From positions 2,852,001 through 2,916,000 of the forward strand of contig JAMYGW020000002.1 in the NCBI GenBank assembly GCA_025617375.2: a stretch of DNA of 64,000 bases. The letters run 5' to 3'. Of the stretch, positions 10,944 through 22,743 are shown piece after piece; the stretch's first letter is position 1, and every line of letters begins with the position of its first letter. The DNA is from Acarospora socialis (lineage: Eukaryota; Ascomycota; Lecanoromycetes; Acarosporales; Acarosporaceae). The notes below the pieces were generated by a model. It was not told where the DNA came from. It ran no database searches and saw only the letters and a list, made by a program, of their open reading frames with translations. A program made the position numbers and the translations under genes.

Positions 10944-12046
10944 CTATGTATACGTCTCTGTCGGTGGGCCAACGGGCCAGTCGTCTTCTGTTATGCTCGA
11001 CCAGAAAATCCAAACCATGACCACGGATAGCAACGTAAAGAGAGTCTCGAACAAGGCACCGTTGATCTTGCCGCTGGTACCTCGGCAGAGGTGAGGGCTG
11101 ATGACATATTGAAATATTTGCCCGATGGCGAACAGTAGTGCTGCGCCTGCCAGATAAACTACAGTTCGTCAGAATAGTTGTGGCTGGATAGATACATCAT
11201 CAGACTTACGCATTGGCTTACTTTCACCGAGCACTCTCAATACGAGAATTGTCTCTAGAATGAAAAATAACGTAAGGAAGATAAGCGGTACCAGCTGGTA
11301 AAGCACATAGAGCCCGATGTTCCGGTTGGGGTCGTTCAGGCTAGGTGCGAAGTGCCCTGTCCAGCTGAAGGCAGTATCCAGTGCGATATAGCCAGTCCCG
11401 ACAAAGAGAGCGATTGCTGATAAGAGCAGTAGCCCTATCGACGTAGGCGTTCCATCGTCGAGCAGTTGGAAGCCAACCACAGCATTGAGAAGGAGGACCC
11501 AGAGAGTCGCAACGATCGCACCGAGATGGGCTGCAGTGAAGCCCTGGGTCAAACGTCAGGACCTTCACTTTGACACGATAGGAAAGCCGAGACACACCAT
11601 CCGGACTCGACCATTGAGGGGGAAGCCCCCAACGGTGAAGATTTCACATATCTCGACGATAATGTACCCGACAAGGAACAGTTGCATTTCTCTACACAGT
11701 GAACAGTATCAGCCTATGCCTTACACCGTCGCGACCATAATCAGTACCTTCGCCCCACAGCTGCTTTTTTCCTTTCTGACCTCCATATTAAGAGAAGTGT
11801 GACGAGTATGGCGATGCCACAGAGGATTATTGAACCTGACATTGTCAGCAGTGGCCCTGAGACCACCATATACCCTTAACCTGCACACGCACCCAGATTT
11901 GCCAGATTTCGGCTATTGCTCAGTGGAATTCCTGTCAATTGACAACTGCCGAAGCCTTTCCCGCCCCTTGTTGGTGATTCGTTAAAAAGCTATGACTCCA
12001 TCAGTCTTGCCCTCGAAGAAGCCGACCCTTCTAAGCTCGAGTGCAT
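10944..12046 (-). CDS. CHS7: Chitin synthase export chaperone (Chs7 family)
   Basis: Proposed CDS complement(join(10944..11158,11210..11543,11598..11691,11748..11835,11881..11945,12027..12046)), 271 residues, 6 exons; introns 45-81 bases. Recognised by GFQLLDDGTP, the AVGRRE loop, and a C-terminal part with YVISPHLC...SGKINGALFETLF, all diagnostic of Chs7. About seven hydrophobic helices are visible. Chs7 is an ER membrane chaperone that lets class IV chitin synthase (Chs3) leave the ER. The four 3' exons are secure. The 65-base exon (IPLSNSRN, equivalent to the usual CYSRNIE region) is likely; the 20-base first exon beginning at 12046 is my best guess because no ATG is open further down. The protein is shorter at the N-terminus than yeast Chs7. 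An alternative start at 11869 would skip the SRN block. Confidence 0.85.
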
Positions 12047-13557
12047 GTTTTGGGCGACCCACGTTGCAGACTGGTAGAGTAGAGTCTCGACAGAAATTCT
12101 GCGCAAGTGGTGATTAGCCTCTATCCTTTTCTTGGCCAGTCCTGGCTAAAACGGTAAGAACATACATGAAAGTTGCCAAATGCTGTTGAGCCCATAGCGA
12201 CCGAGTTGTCGTAGAGCCACGCGAGCCTTGAATTATCGCAGCCGTCTTCGAGACACGGATATTATCTTGGTAGTGGAAGCTTCTTTGTCGAATGCACCGA
12301 GTAAGGCAGACGTCACGACCAAGTGGCCAATTGATCGCCCTAGTGAGGATTCCTGATCTGGTGGCTGTGTGTGCAGCAGACTGTTGATCAGCCGTTGTGC
12401 AGACACAGCATTGGCTGAAAAGGGTGTCGCAAAAACAAGAAAACAACGACAACTGGTTCGTTTCCTAGCGAAGCGAGCGAGAGGTGATCGACTGACAGAT
12501 ATTCTTAGAACCACCCATGAACCATTAACATAGCTTCAAATATTATAGCGACGTGGAGGTGCTATGGAAATATAGAAAGGATTGAATGCAGGTTGAATGC
12601 TGTGATGTCCTGCAGCATGAAGAAGAGGAGAATGATGAATGAAGATGAGAAGCGGATGAGGAAGACATGGGAATAGGTAGGTAGCGTGTGTATGGGGGAC
12701 GCAAGATTAAGGTACGAGTAAGATACCTTATTATTTTTATCGAGGGAGGCCACTCCCCACTGCCACTGCCACTGCCACTGCCACTGCCATGCCACTGCCA
12801 TGGCGGGCGGGCGTCTGGCTCGGAAATTGCGACTGCCCACTTTCGAAGAAGCGTTTCTACTATCGACCAGTCTGGTTAGAGTTAGAGGCATCGACTGCTA
12901 CGTTTGTTACCGTACCTTACAGGGGAAAGTACCTTGCCTAAGGTAGTACCTGGTTATTAATGGCGTGGCTCCTCCCGCTAAGGCTTGTTTCACATCACAT
13001 CTTGCATCCTCGATCTTGATTCATGTACTACAGCATCTATGTTGTACAAAGGCGGTGAGCATTTAAATCTCTACGCCACCTCACAGCTTTTGCTGTCATG
13101 CAGAGACTGACAAATGTCTTGAGTACCTAAACACACTTATCTCAGCAAAATGAGTGTTCTTCTAGTGGCAACGGTCTATAAAGCACTCGGCAAAGTTTTT
13201 TGAGCAAGTTGTATCTGTCAAAGTCAACTGAGGTTGGAAGCCCTTGGTCTTTTGAATCAGCTTTTTGGGGTGGCGTAGAGTTTTGCTCACTGCCTTCGTA
13301 CATACATGATCGTCTCACTTACGAACTGTTGGTCTGACCGGAGAATGCTCAAGTTCTCCACACATAATCACAGACGGACCAGCGATATCAAATTCACCAG
13401 AATTTGAGCGAGAATCATCATCGGTGCTCCTCACCACCCACCTACTTACAAAGTCGGACTGTTCTTCATTCGTTTGCTGTACTAGCCTCTCTACACTACT
13501 CTACATAGCTGGAACCATTTGTGATACAGCTGGGGAAACCCTCCCGCTTAGTATATC
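12047..13557. promoter_or_regulatory. Intergenic region between divergent CHS7 and MFS genes
   Basis: 1.5 kb between two divergently transcribed genes, so both promoters lie here. It includes a short hexamer repeat at about 12757-12800. Open frames on the minus strand at 12114-12514 lack recognisable domains. A GATA- and AT-rich stretch lies at 12880-13130. No RNA gene seen. Confidence 0.5.
12757..12801. repeat. (CCACTG)n hexanucleotide microsatellite
   Basis: About five near-perfect CACTGC/CCACTG units in tandem followed by two imperfect ones interrupted by CCATG. On the minus strand it gives a Gln-Trp run in an otherwise unconvincing open frame. A simple repeat with no sign of function. 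Confidence 0.85.
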
Positions 13558-15651
13558 ATGGCAATGGCGTCAAGTCACGCTCCGCTAGTCGAGGACACAA
13601 TCGAGTCGATTGAACTACCAGCAATACAGCTACCTCCTACTGTTGCTACTTCGAGAAGAAGTAACGAGCGGAAGGAATTTGAGACACTGCCTCAAGTCCT
13701 GTCTGAGCCTGTCCAGCGACGGAGCACATTGAGGACGTTTACTGTTATGATCGCTCTTTTTGTGAGTAATCACTTCATTTGCTGATCGATACCGCACGAT
13801 CATGTCTCGTGTGCTCTTCTCTTTCTTTTTAAATTCCAAAGGCCCCCAGGTCAGTACGACAGGTGGCAAAGGCCGGCCGAATGCTTCCGGAAGGCATGCT
13901 TCACTCAAGAGACTGTCAGTAAAATCCTGATTCACATGTTGACTCTGTGACTGTCCAGTCCACGCTCTTCATCGCCGCTCTGAACACCACCATCGTAGCC
14001 ACTGCAATACCCACGATATGCTCCGATCTCCGTTCGGCATCCGGCTACTCCTGGATCGGTGCCTCATATGTCATTGCCACGACCGCTGTGGTCCCTATTT
14101 GGGCGAAACTCTCAGACATATGGGGCCGGAAGCCAATTCTGCTGATGGCCGTTGCTCTGTACTTCGCCAGCTCCATCATATGCGCGGTCTCAAGCAGCAT
14201 GGGCATGCTCATCGTGAGTCGTACTCTCCAGGGCGTATCCGGCGGCGGTTTGACTTCCCTTATCAACATTGTCATTTCGGATTTGTTTAGTATGAGGTTC
14301 GCATCATATACCCGTGCGTTGATCTCGCATCGTTGATGTTTCTCGCAGGACTCGACCTCTCTTTCTCGGCCTTCTTCAAGTAACCTGGGCTGTTGCCGGG
14401 GGGCTTGGACCAGTGCTCGGAGGTGCCTTCACACAGCTTCTGTCGTGGAGGTGGATTTTCTGGATCAACCTTCCAATCTCTGGGGCAGCGTTCTGTCTAT
14501 TACTCCTTTTCCTAGACGTGCATAACCCGAAGACCAAGTTCGCGGAAGGTATCAAAGCCATCGACTGGGCTGGGAGCCTTTCTATCGTAGGTCTCATGGT
14601 TATGGTGCTGCTTGGCCTTAACTTTGGAGGTACAGCGTACCCCTGGGACTCTCCGAAGGTCATCTGCCTTGTCGTGGTTGGTGCTTTGATGGCTGTCTTG
14701 TTTCTCTTCAATGAAAGTCGGCTCGCACGCTATCCAATAATGCCCCTTGGCCTGTTCCGCCATAAGTCCAATGCTGCATGCCTTGCTATTGGCTTTACAC
14801 AACAGTTCGTATGTGTGCTCGAATCCCGTGGCCAAATGATAGCCTTGTACTGACAAATGGCGATATAGGTCGTCAGTGCTACAGAGTACTACCTCCCACT
14901 CTATTTTCAATCCGCAAAAGAGGCTTCCCCCCTCCACTCTGGAGTCCTCCTCCTTCCACTAATAATCACCGAAGCACTCATGGCCATTGCTGCGGGTATC
15001 TTCATTCACCAAATCGGCCGATATGTCGAGCTCATCTGGGTAGGCGTGATTTTGCTCACTATTGGTAACGGACTATATATCCATCTCAACGCGACATCAT
15101 CCATAGGTTCAATTATCGCCTTCGAAGTCGTGGCCGGTCTGGGAGCAGGTCTTCTCTTCGACCCCCCTCTCATTGCCCTACAAGCTCTCGTATCCCAAGA
15201 TGACACCGCAACGGCCACAGCTACTCTTGGATTTATGCGCAACGTCGGTATATCTCTTTCGATTGTTAGCGGTGGCATCATCTTCCAGAACGGAATGCAA
15301 CTTCAGAGGTCCAACTTACGAGACCACGGACTGTCGACAGATCTGGTTAAGAACCTCTCGGGGGCTGATGCTGCGACTAACATCAATCTCATTGCGACGA
15401 TCTCCAATCAGGCTCAGAAATTAGCGGTCAAACAGGCCTTCGCGTGGAGCTTGAGGAATTTTTGGATTATGTGCACTTGTATGGCAGCATGTGGTCTTCT
15501 CGCCGGTGGGCTTGTTACGAAGAAAGAGCTGGCCAAAGAGCACACTGAGACTCAGACGGGGATTGGAAAGAAGATAGAGAGTGTTGCGATCACGCATGAT
15601 AGTCAGGAACCTGCACGCGCTGCTGTGAATGGGGAAGAAGTCTCCGCTTGA
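13558..15651 (+). CDS. MFS multidrug/metabolite exporter (DHA2-like), 4 exons
   Basis: Proposed CDS join(13558..13761,13959..14296,14349..14808,14869..15651), 594 residues. Introns are 197 (GTGAGT...CCAG), 52 (GTTCGC...GCAG) and 60 bases (GTATGT...ATAG); all joins keep frame, though the first intron is long for this window. Motif A reads AKLSDIWGRK near residue 117; helix 1 carries ALNTTIVATAIPTI, the hallmark of 14-helix fungal exporters. The N-terminal 65 residues are hydrophilic and Ser/Thr/Glu-rich, and the C-terminal 50 residues are a charged cytosolic tail. It should sit in the plasma membrane and export small molecules; substrate unknown. It is more distantly related in sequence to the exporter at 3656, so the two are not a recent duplication. 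It neighbours a broken multicopper oxidase, a pairing common in pigment or metabolite clusters. Confidence 0.88.
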
Positions 15652-16088
15652 AGACTTGATACTAAGTAATAGCCCCTAGAGCGGTGCTCGGGAAAGCTAG
15701 ATCGGGCAAATTATTGACATTTGCAAAGTGGAATATGCACCCTGGCAGAATCAAAAGAAAATGGCAACAGAATATATGGTCTAAGCGGGCTCGACCTTCT
15801 ATATAATTAAGGAACACTTTGAAATTCATATTGTGTGGCCTCAGGGGTCGTAATTTCAGCGCCCTCTCAAGCTAACAGCTGCAAGCCCCCAATGGCGCGT
15901 TGTTTTCCAGGACTCCACCATGCCCGGGACTGCCACCCGATAGTGGTCATTGGTGTGGATTCGAACATAGTCATGATCCACAAAACTTGCCTAATTCGCG
16001 CAAACTTTTGACGCGTAGCTGTGAAGGCTGTAGCTTAGGCCCCATATAACAGCCCACACACAATAGCCTGGAAACAACAAGACTTACA
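15652..16088. other. Region downstream of MFS exporter, where the oxidase C-terminus is missing
   Basis: 0.44 kb. This is where the third cupredoxin domain of the neighbouring minus-strand oxidase should lie, but I find no HCHxxWH copper motif in any frame. Nothing else is recognisable. Confidence 0.45.
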
Positions 16089-18184
16089 GAACTTGTGGCC
16101 GTGGAGATGGATGGGGTGGCCCATCTTGAAGACTTTAGCAATGATGGCCCCAGAAGTGCAGCGCGTTGCGAGGAGATGGACTTACCTTATCCACTCCGCA
16201 ACTGCCATAATACTGTCAGTAGTCGAGTTGAGAGGCAGATGAAGCGTTGTATCTGCGTCCCATCCATCGGATGAATTCATGTAGAGAACCGGCGTTGAAG
16301 GCTCGGTGTATGAGGCACGGTTTATCACCCAAGTCACAATACCTGTCTGGCTGATGTGAAAGCTTTGGTCATACGTGCCCTCCCTGACGGTGGCGAGTTG
16401 CTTCGGAACGGTTGCAGCAGAGTACTATCGAGGATCGAAGCATTGTTTATCGCCGACCCCTTTGTAAGCATCCACACCGACGCTAAGTCGTCCCGTGCTT
16501 CGAGCGTACGCCTGGACACTGTGGAATTCATCTAAGCTATTAGCGTCTATCCAAGACCGCGTCCTATGGGATCCATACCTTGTAAGATACAATGGCTTGG
16601 CCTTTCAGGACTTGCTGCATATCACCCATTGGGTACGATGAAAATCGAAGACTGTAATCGCCAGGCGGTTGATTCAATTTGATAATAACTGAATACCGCT
16701 GGCCAACGGATAGGTAAAGGACCTTGCTGTGTTAGTTAAAGCCGGACAGGACCATCGGACGGCTTTCGACTGACATTGACCTCTTGCAGGGTAACATATA
16801 CTCCGTCGGCAGCGTACACATACATGGAATAGGCATTGAGCGATACAGCCAATTTGCTGACCGCTCCCGATGTGATGAGATTGACGGCAAGCCATCCTTG
16901 CTGTCATTCGCCGGAATTGTCAATAAGGAAGGCGTTGTGTTCGCACATGTTGCTAGAGGAAGTGAGCTGACATTGAAGCTTGGTTTGAACCTCATTGGAG
17001 GCGTGCAACCCCGTGCATCCAGTGAGCCCGTTCCTGGTGCTCCGGACATCGAATTCATGCTCGAATTTGATGCCATGCTTGACAGCGGAACCATTCTCGA
17101 CATGGGCGAGGTCGAGGTCATCTGCATTGAACTCTCTGTTCTTGACATCTCCTTCATTGTCATATCCGTGGACATGCTTGATCGAGCCATATCCATTCTT
17201 TATTCATTCCCGCCATGCTCATTGTAGAGATATCACTAAAAGTCTGAGAGGATTCTCTGCCTCCGGAAGCTGAAGAATTGAGCCCTAAACCTGTACCCGC
17301 CTGCAGGATGTAGTCAGGGAGACATTCAACTCGGCCAAACCCGTTTGCCAGAAGACTGTCGACGCAATGCGGGAACGCGCCAGTTTGGAAGTAACGCGCA
17401 ATCGTCTCCGAAAGATCATGGGTCCAATCGGTTAATAGTACAGGAAGGGCGTCAAGTTCAGCTTGAAAAAGCTTCGCCAGCTCATCGCTATTCTGCGCAA
17501 GATTCTCGAAAGGCTGAGGCCGCCTTCGTGATGGGTGTATCATCAATGGCCCTCGAATCGCATCGTTGTAGTAGGCTCGAAAGTGGGATTGGTACCAGTA
17601 GAAGCCATATTCCTTTCCGATAGATAATTCATAGGTGAAGTTACCCTCGGGAGCGATGGGATACTAGGCCATGTTAAATGGCACGTATTCAACTGACCAG
17701 TGCACACGGTAGCGGATCTGTGTTACCCCAGGAACTCCGTCCATCTCCGGTGGCCCACGCTGAAGAAGGCCTAGCGTTGAGGGGTCAGTATTGACGTCTC
17801 GATGGATAAAGCAATGTTCTGGGAAATGACATCTTTATGAAGTCATGACATTGGGTTGCCTACCGTGCCAGTGGATCGTGCTCTCCACGGATAAGTCATT
17901 CTTCACGAATACCTCAAGATTGTCTCCCTCGTTGATTTCTATCAGCGGCCCAGGCTGTCTGCCGTTGATCAGGTACACTTCTCCGGGAAAGCCATCTACA
18001 GAAAGTTAGCAACGGTCCTTCCCAAACGCCGAACAAATCGATGCTTGGACATGCAATAGAGTGCGCATTTACCGGGAGCTTTCGTGCCACTATGGAGCGT
18101 AAAATTGTAAGTACGTAGAGCTGCTTCAGAGAGTCTGCTCAGGACCAGCAATAGTGAAACGAGAAAGTACAAAGATACTTCCAT
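16089..18184 (-). pseudogene. Multicopper oxidase of the Abr1/brown-1 (laccase/ferroxidase) type, decayed
   Basis: The minus strand starts well: ATG at 18184, a signal peptide of about 20 residues, then cupredoxin domain 1 with IHWHG (about 17870) and WYQSH (about 17595) and the conserved NDAIRGPLMIHP. Exon ends 18073, 17995/17864 and 17770 have good splice sites. Next come a Met-rich linker (about 17190-17060), the RGCTPP block, domain 2, and MGHPIHLHGHKF (about 16089-16124). It is broken: the frame shifts near 17.20, 16.89 and 16.39 kb, the copper ligand His of WYHSH is Gln, and the last third with HCHxxWH is absent. Relatives oxidise phenols in conidial pigment (melanin) pathways or Fe(II). 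The good state of most motifs suggests loss is fairly recent. Splice joins around 17.65 kb are unclear and may hide another lesion. Confidence 0.85.
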
Positions 18185-19598
18185 GATCGATATTGCATTT
18201 AGCCACGGGTTGGTGGTGTGGCAAGATGAGATGAGAAATGGTCGCAGCCATGTTCATATCTAGACCGGCGGGACCCTCATCCAAGTTATTTTTGCGTCTG
18301 TTGGAGATGCAACAGCCAAGCAACAGCAGCATATGACCCTTGATACTCAATTTGGCTTGTGAGGATGATTCTTTCTGTTCCTGGACGTGGACATCAAGCT
18401 AAAGTACGCAAAATTCTCTCAACGGGAGCGGCAATGCCCCTGGTATGCAAAATGAAGAAGGTAATACAATGATTGGCTAACTTTGAAGTCACGATGCTCC
18501 TGAAGGACAAAGACTAGAATAGAAAGGTCTACTGATCTGTTCGAGTTCTTTCTCAAAGCATTTCTATTCCTCCGCTGGAAATCTCCGAATGATCGACAAC
18601 AAAGTGTTGATGTAGACTACGAAGGCGAATGACAGAATTCTTCGGCACCCCAAGAATGGTTTAGCGACTGATATCCAAGTTATAAGAGTTGAGATCCGCA
18701 TTGTTCCCATTACTTTGCTGATAATAGTGAATATTTCTGGGTAGACATCTCAGTGTGAACTCTTCGTAGTAAATAGAAGTGCTCTTTTGGCGTATGCCTG
18801 TCTCTAAGTTAGTTAAGAGCCATAAGCTATAGATAGGCACTCGTTGCCCTCTTCATCGAGGAATTGCTATGGCGCCAACTGAACTGTCTGCATGTCCTGC
18901 AAACCAACTTTCTAGCACAAATTACCAATACCTCATCTTTCGTCTTGCTGCTGATTGTTGTTGCCAATCGTTTATCAGAAGGCGGTTGGCATTCCGATGA
19001 TACAGCAACTGAACTTTCTCCAGACAGCTCATGGCATTATGCGGTGGTCAATGATGTATTTGAATACACCTGGCATGATCACTCTTTTGCAGTGAAATCC
19101 AAGAAATCGATTTGATCTGAAGATGCGATCATAGATCAGAACAATAATACTCTTGCAAAAGCATAAAAGCCCCAGGTGTCCGTTTCCGGGCATTGTCAGC
19201 GGTGGTCGCTTGCCTGACCCTGATCACGGCCGCATTATTAATGCTATTGAAATCCTCCAGGCACTCATCAAAGACGAATAGGTGAATCCATAGACTTCAG
19301 GTAGAGAATTCGGAGTACTTGGGCCAGTACCTTAAGGTAGTAGTAAGGCCGATGCCAACCCATATGCGTGTAAGTCCCGGCAAGGCTGCCTTAGGCACTC
19401 TCTTACAACTTACAAGGCTGGCTTACCTGACGGTGTGCTGTACCTACAAAACCCGGGATCGAATCGACAAGCAGAGCAATACACATCCTGTGTCTAGTGA
19501 CAATACGAACTAATCGGACTTACGGAGTACAACTGCTCTTCAACTGGAACCTAAGTGACATGCGTCGTCCCGTCCAGTTCTAGCAGCCCCGTTCTTTG
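18185..19598. other. Gap between oxidase relic and sugar transporter
   Basis: 1.4 kb. The left part is the former oxidase promoter. An open frame at 18864-19115 (plus) has no known domain and starts at TTG. No tRNA, repeat or transposon end seen. The right part is the promoter of the transporter. Confidence 0.45.
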
Positions 19599-22082
19599 AT
19601 GCGTGATTCACCTAGCCATCGTGATCCTCCGCTCACCACAGACCCAACCCACGAGACCCTTCAAACGTCAGCGACCACGCATAGAGGGGGCTGCTGCAGG
19701 TCAGCCCTCTTATAACTGCCCACAATTCCTTCCTCAGTCTTCCACCGCCCTGCCAGCATTCAACTCCGAAGCATTCCAACCTCCTTGCATCGCTTAGACG
19801 ACCACTCGTCGTCGACCAACAACGAGAAACCGGATATCCGGCGCTTTTCCTCCGATTCAGATCGATCGGAGTTTTCTCTCCTGAGCGACACCGGTGATCT
19901 TGCGGAGCAGCTCGCCGATGAGGAGGACCCTCTACAAATCAGGCTTCGAGATTCACTCGACGAGGAGCTTTTCAGGGGTGCCGCCGCGACGGCACGTGGC
20001 CGGCAACCCAAGCGAGTTCGATACCGACAACAGGATCATCTGAAGCGGAAGATCACTCATCCTGGAGTCGATAAAGAGGCGATCGAGATTCCGAACCCTC
20101 CGCCGAGGCGGATATCTCGGACCGAGAAGGTCCTGGCGACCATCATGACAGGCAATCGAGCAGCGAGCCAGATGCATGGCCTGACCGGCAAGCAGCTGCT
20201 GTAGGTCTACAATGCTCTTCCATCGATGCGCCGGCGCCGCTGACAGGACGCAGCTATTTCACGAGTGTCTTTGTGTCGTTGGGCGTTTTCCTTTTCGGAT
20301 ATGATCAGGGTGTCATGTCCGGTATCATAACGTGCGTTTACTGCTTGATGACCAGTAGGAAGGTGCTAAGTGACGGTGGTACAGAGGTCCTTACTTCAAG
20401 GACTATTTCAACCAGCCAACACGAGCCGAGATCGGTACGATGGTGGCCATCCTCGAGGTCGGCGCATTTGTCTCATCTATCAGCGTCGGTCGAATAGGCG
20501 ACATGATCGGTCGGCGGAGAACGATATTATACGGTTCGATAGTATTCTTCATTGGCGGTGCGCTTCAGACCTTTGCTACCGGTATGCCAATGATGTATGT
20601 CGGGCGTACAATCGCCGGTCTTGGGGTCGGTGCCCTGTCCACCATTGTGCCCGTCTATCAATCAGAGATCTCACCACCGCACAATCGTGGGAAACTTGCC
20701 TGCATCGAATTCACGGGGAATGTGAGTGGCTATGCGGCGAGCGTATGGGTGGACTACTTCTGCAGTTTCATCCAGAGCGACTACGCATGGCGAGTGCCTC
20801 TACTGCTGCAGTGCTTCATGGGAGCATTACTCGGGATAGGTAGTCTTATCATCTGCGAATCCCCAAGGTAATAGCATTTTTTGGATTCTACACACGTTTT
20901 CGGTGCTGACACGAAACAGATGGCTGTTGGACAACGATCACGATGAAGAGGGTATCATAGTTATTGCAAACCTGTACGGAAAGGGCAACATTCATAACGA
21001 TAAGGCTCGACAAGAGTACCGTGAGATCAAAATGGACGTGCTCTTACAACGACAGGAAGGAGAACGATCCTATAAAGACATGTTCAAGCGGTACTACAAG
21101 CGCGTCTTCATCGCCATGTCCGCGCAAGCGTTAGCGCAACTCAACGGCATCAACGTCATCTCATACTATGCGCCTCTTGTGTTTGAGCAAGCTGGATGGG
21201 TTGGACGAGATGCCATCCTGATGACAGGTATCAACGGTATCACCTACTTGCTTTCCACCGTCCCTCCTTGGTACCTTGTCGATCGGATAGGGCGTCGACC
21301 CATCCTGCTCTCTGGCGCCTTGGCCATGATTCTCTCCCTCTCTGCAATATCGTACTTCATCTTTGTCGACGTCCACTGGACACCGAGACTTGTAGTGATC
21401 TCGGTCATGATCTATAACGCAGCGTTCGGGGCTTCGTGGGGACCTATCCCTTGGCTGTATCCTCCAGAGATCCTACCTTTAAGCATCCGAGCCAAGGGAG
21501 CAAGTTTGAGCACCGCATCAAACTGGGCGTTCAATTGGTTGGTCGGGGAGTTGACTCCGGTGCTCCAGGAATGGATCACATGGCGGTTGTATCTTGTACA
21601 TGCGTTCTTTTGTGCCGTCAGCTTTATACTTGGTACGTTGTTACCTTCTCCATATTTTCACTTCAATAGGCTCGGCTGAACTACGTCTAGTCTGGTTCCT
21701 GTATCCCGAAACCAGCGGCGTCCGGTTGGAAGATATGGGTCAATTGTTCGGTGACGCGACGACGGCTATGCCTACGCCTGCTCAGGATGCTGAGGTCGAC
21801 TCTCTGATAGGTGGTCGTACTCGGATACCCTCCCTTGACATCCGGAGAGGGAGACCTAGCCCGTTGGACGCTGATAGCGCCATCCCTGGCTTAGACATTG
21901 ACCCACCCAATATCACCGTTCAAAATGGCATGCCCCAACGTCCAGCAGTGAAGAGCAACGCCAGCCAGGGCGAAGGCATTGGCGGTTGGATCACGCGAAT
22001 GGTAAACCGAAGCAAAGGAGACGGTAGAAGTGCCAATGGCCAGAGCGGACAGTACCGGCGGATAGACCAGGACGAAGGCTAA
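19599..22082 (+). CDS. Sugar-transporter-family MFS protein with long hydrophilic N-terminus
   Basis: Proposed CDS join(19599..19699,19757..20200,20254..20331,20385..20867,20920..21632,21691..22082), 736 residues; introns 52-58 bases, all GT-AG, total in frame. A disordered, Ser/Asp/Arg-rich tail of about 185 residues comes before helix 1 (GVFLFGYDQGVMSG). Sugar-porter signatures are present: GRIGDMIGRRR (about 240), PESPRWL-like ESPRWL, the QLNGINVISYYAP helix 7 motif, DRIGRRP, and PETSG near 610. The C-terminal tail (about 120 residues) is also hydrophilic. The long tails and overall pattern recall the yeast Vps73/YBR241C group, thought to be vacuolar, more than plasma-membrane hexose carriers; that is inference. 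Only the first exon (19599..19699) is uncertain: the second exon has no ATG of its own and the join at 19757 restores frame. Confidence 0.85.
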
Positions 22083-22743
22083 GATCCAGCTCCTGCGCTT
22101 TAGGTCGAGTTATCTTGAGAGGTGTATCGTCCTCACCAAGTTGCCGACTACTCAATTTCTTTTATAAGCTCTAGAGGGTGTGTCATGGGTTTCTTGTTTT
22201 AGCTTTATTCCCAGCTACCAACAACATTTGGCGGCCTGCGTTGTATTTTCGCATTTGCGTGTATGGACATAGTAATGACATATCAACTATGACCCCATGA
22301 GAGACTGATGATCTCCTTACATTGACATCGGTTTGACTCGTACGAGTACCTCCAATTTGACTCCTGTTACCTGTAAGCGGCTACTCCCTTGCCTAACTAG
22401 TTCAAGCTTAGCGTTAGTTAGCACCGGCATTCGCTTGTCTTATTTTTGGCCCCAGCTCTCCGGCGATCCTCAGCTGCAGCCTTCAAGGACACCTTGGCCC
22501 AAACAACAGCATCAGGAGAGTGTGCCTTCTTAGCCATTATTGGCTTACAATTTCTTGCCTCTTTTCACGGTCCATGGGGGCCCCAATCGAAGCTTTTTGA
22601 TACTTATTCATCTACTCTCATTGACCATCAGGACATTCTGCGCCCTGTCTCCTATTTGACTCTTTCCGTAACCTCCGCCATCTAGTCTGGGGTTCGTCAC
22701 TCGTTCACTGAGCCTATCCTGGTATACACCTTACGTTGCAAGA
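22083..22743. promoter_or_regulatory. Intergenic region, transporter 3' end and PMT2 promoter
   Basis: 0.66 kb. Terminator region of the transporter followed by the PMT2 promoter, CT-rich in its last 200 bases. No other gene supported. Confidence 0.5.

Noticed and set aside
15950-15985. tRNA B-box-like word (GTTCGAATCC on the minus strand)
   Set aside because: The flanking bases do not form a T-stem and no A box or acceptor stem is present.
16784-17227. Plus-strand open frame of 147 codons over the oxidase
   Set aside because: Shadow of the minus-strand multicopper oxidase; no domain of its own.
19440-19475. Second tRNA-like word (GATTCGATCCC, minus strand)
   Set aside because: No pairing T-arm or acceptor stem.
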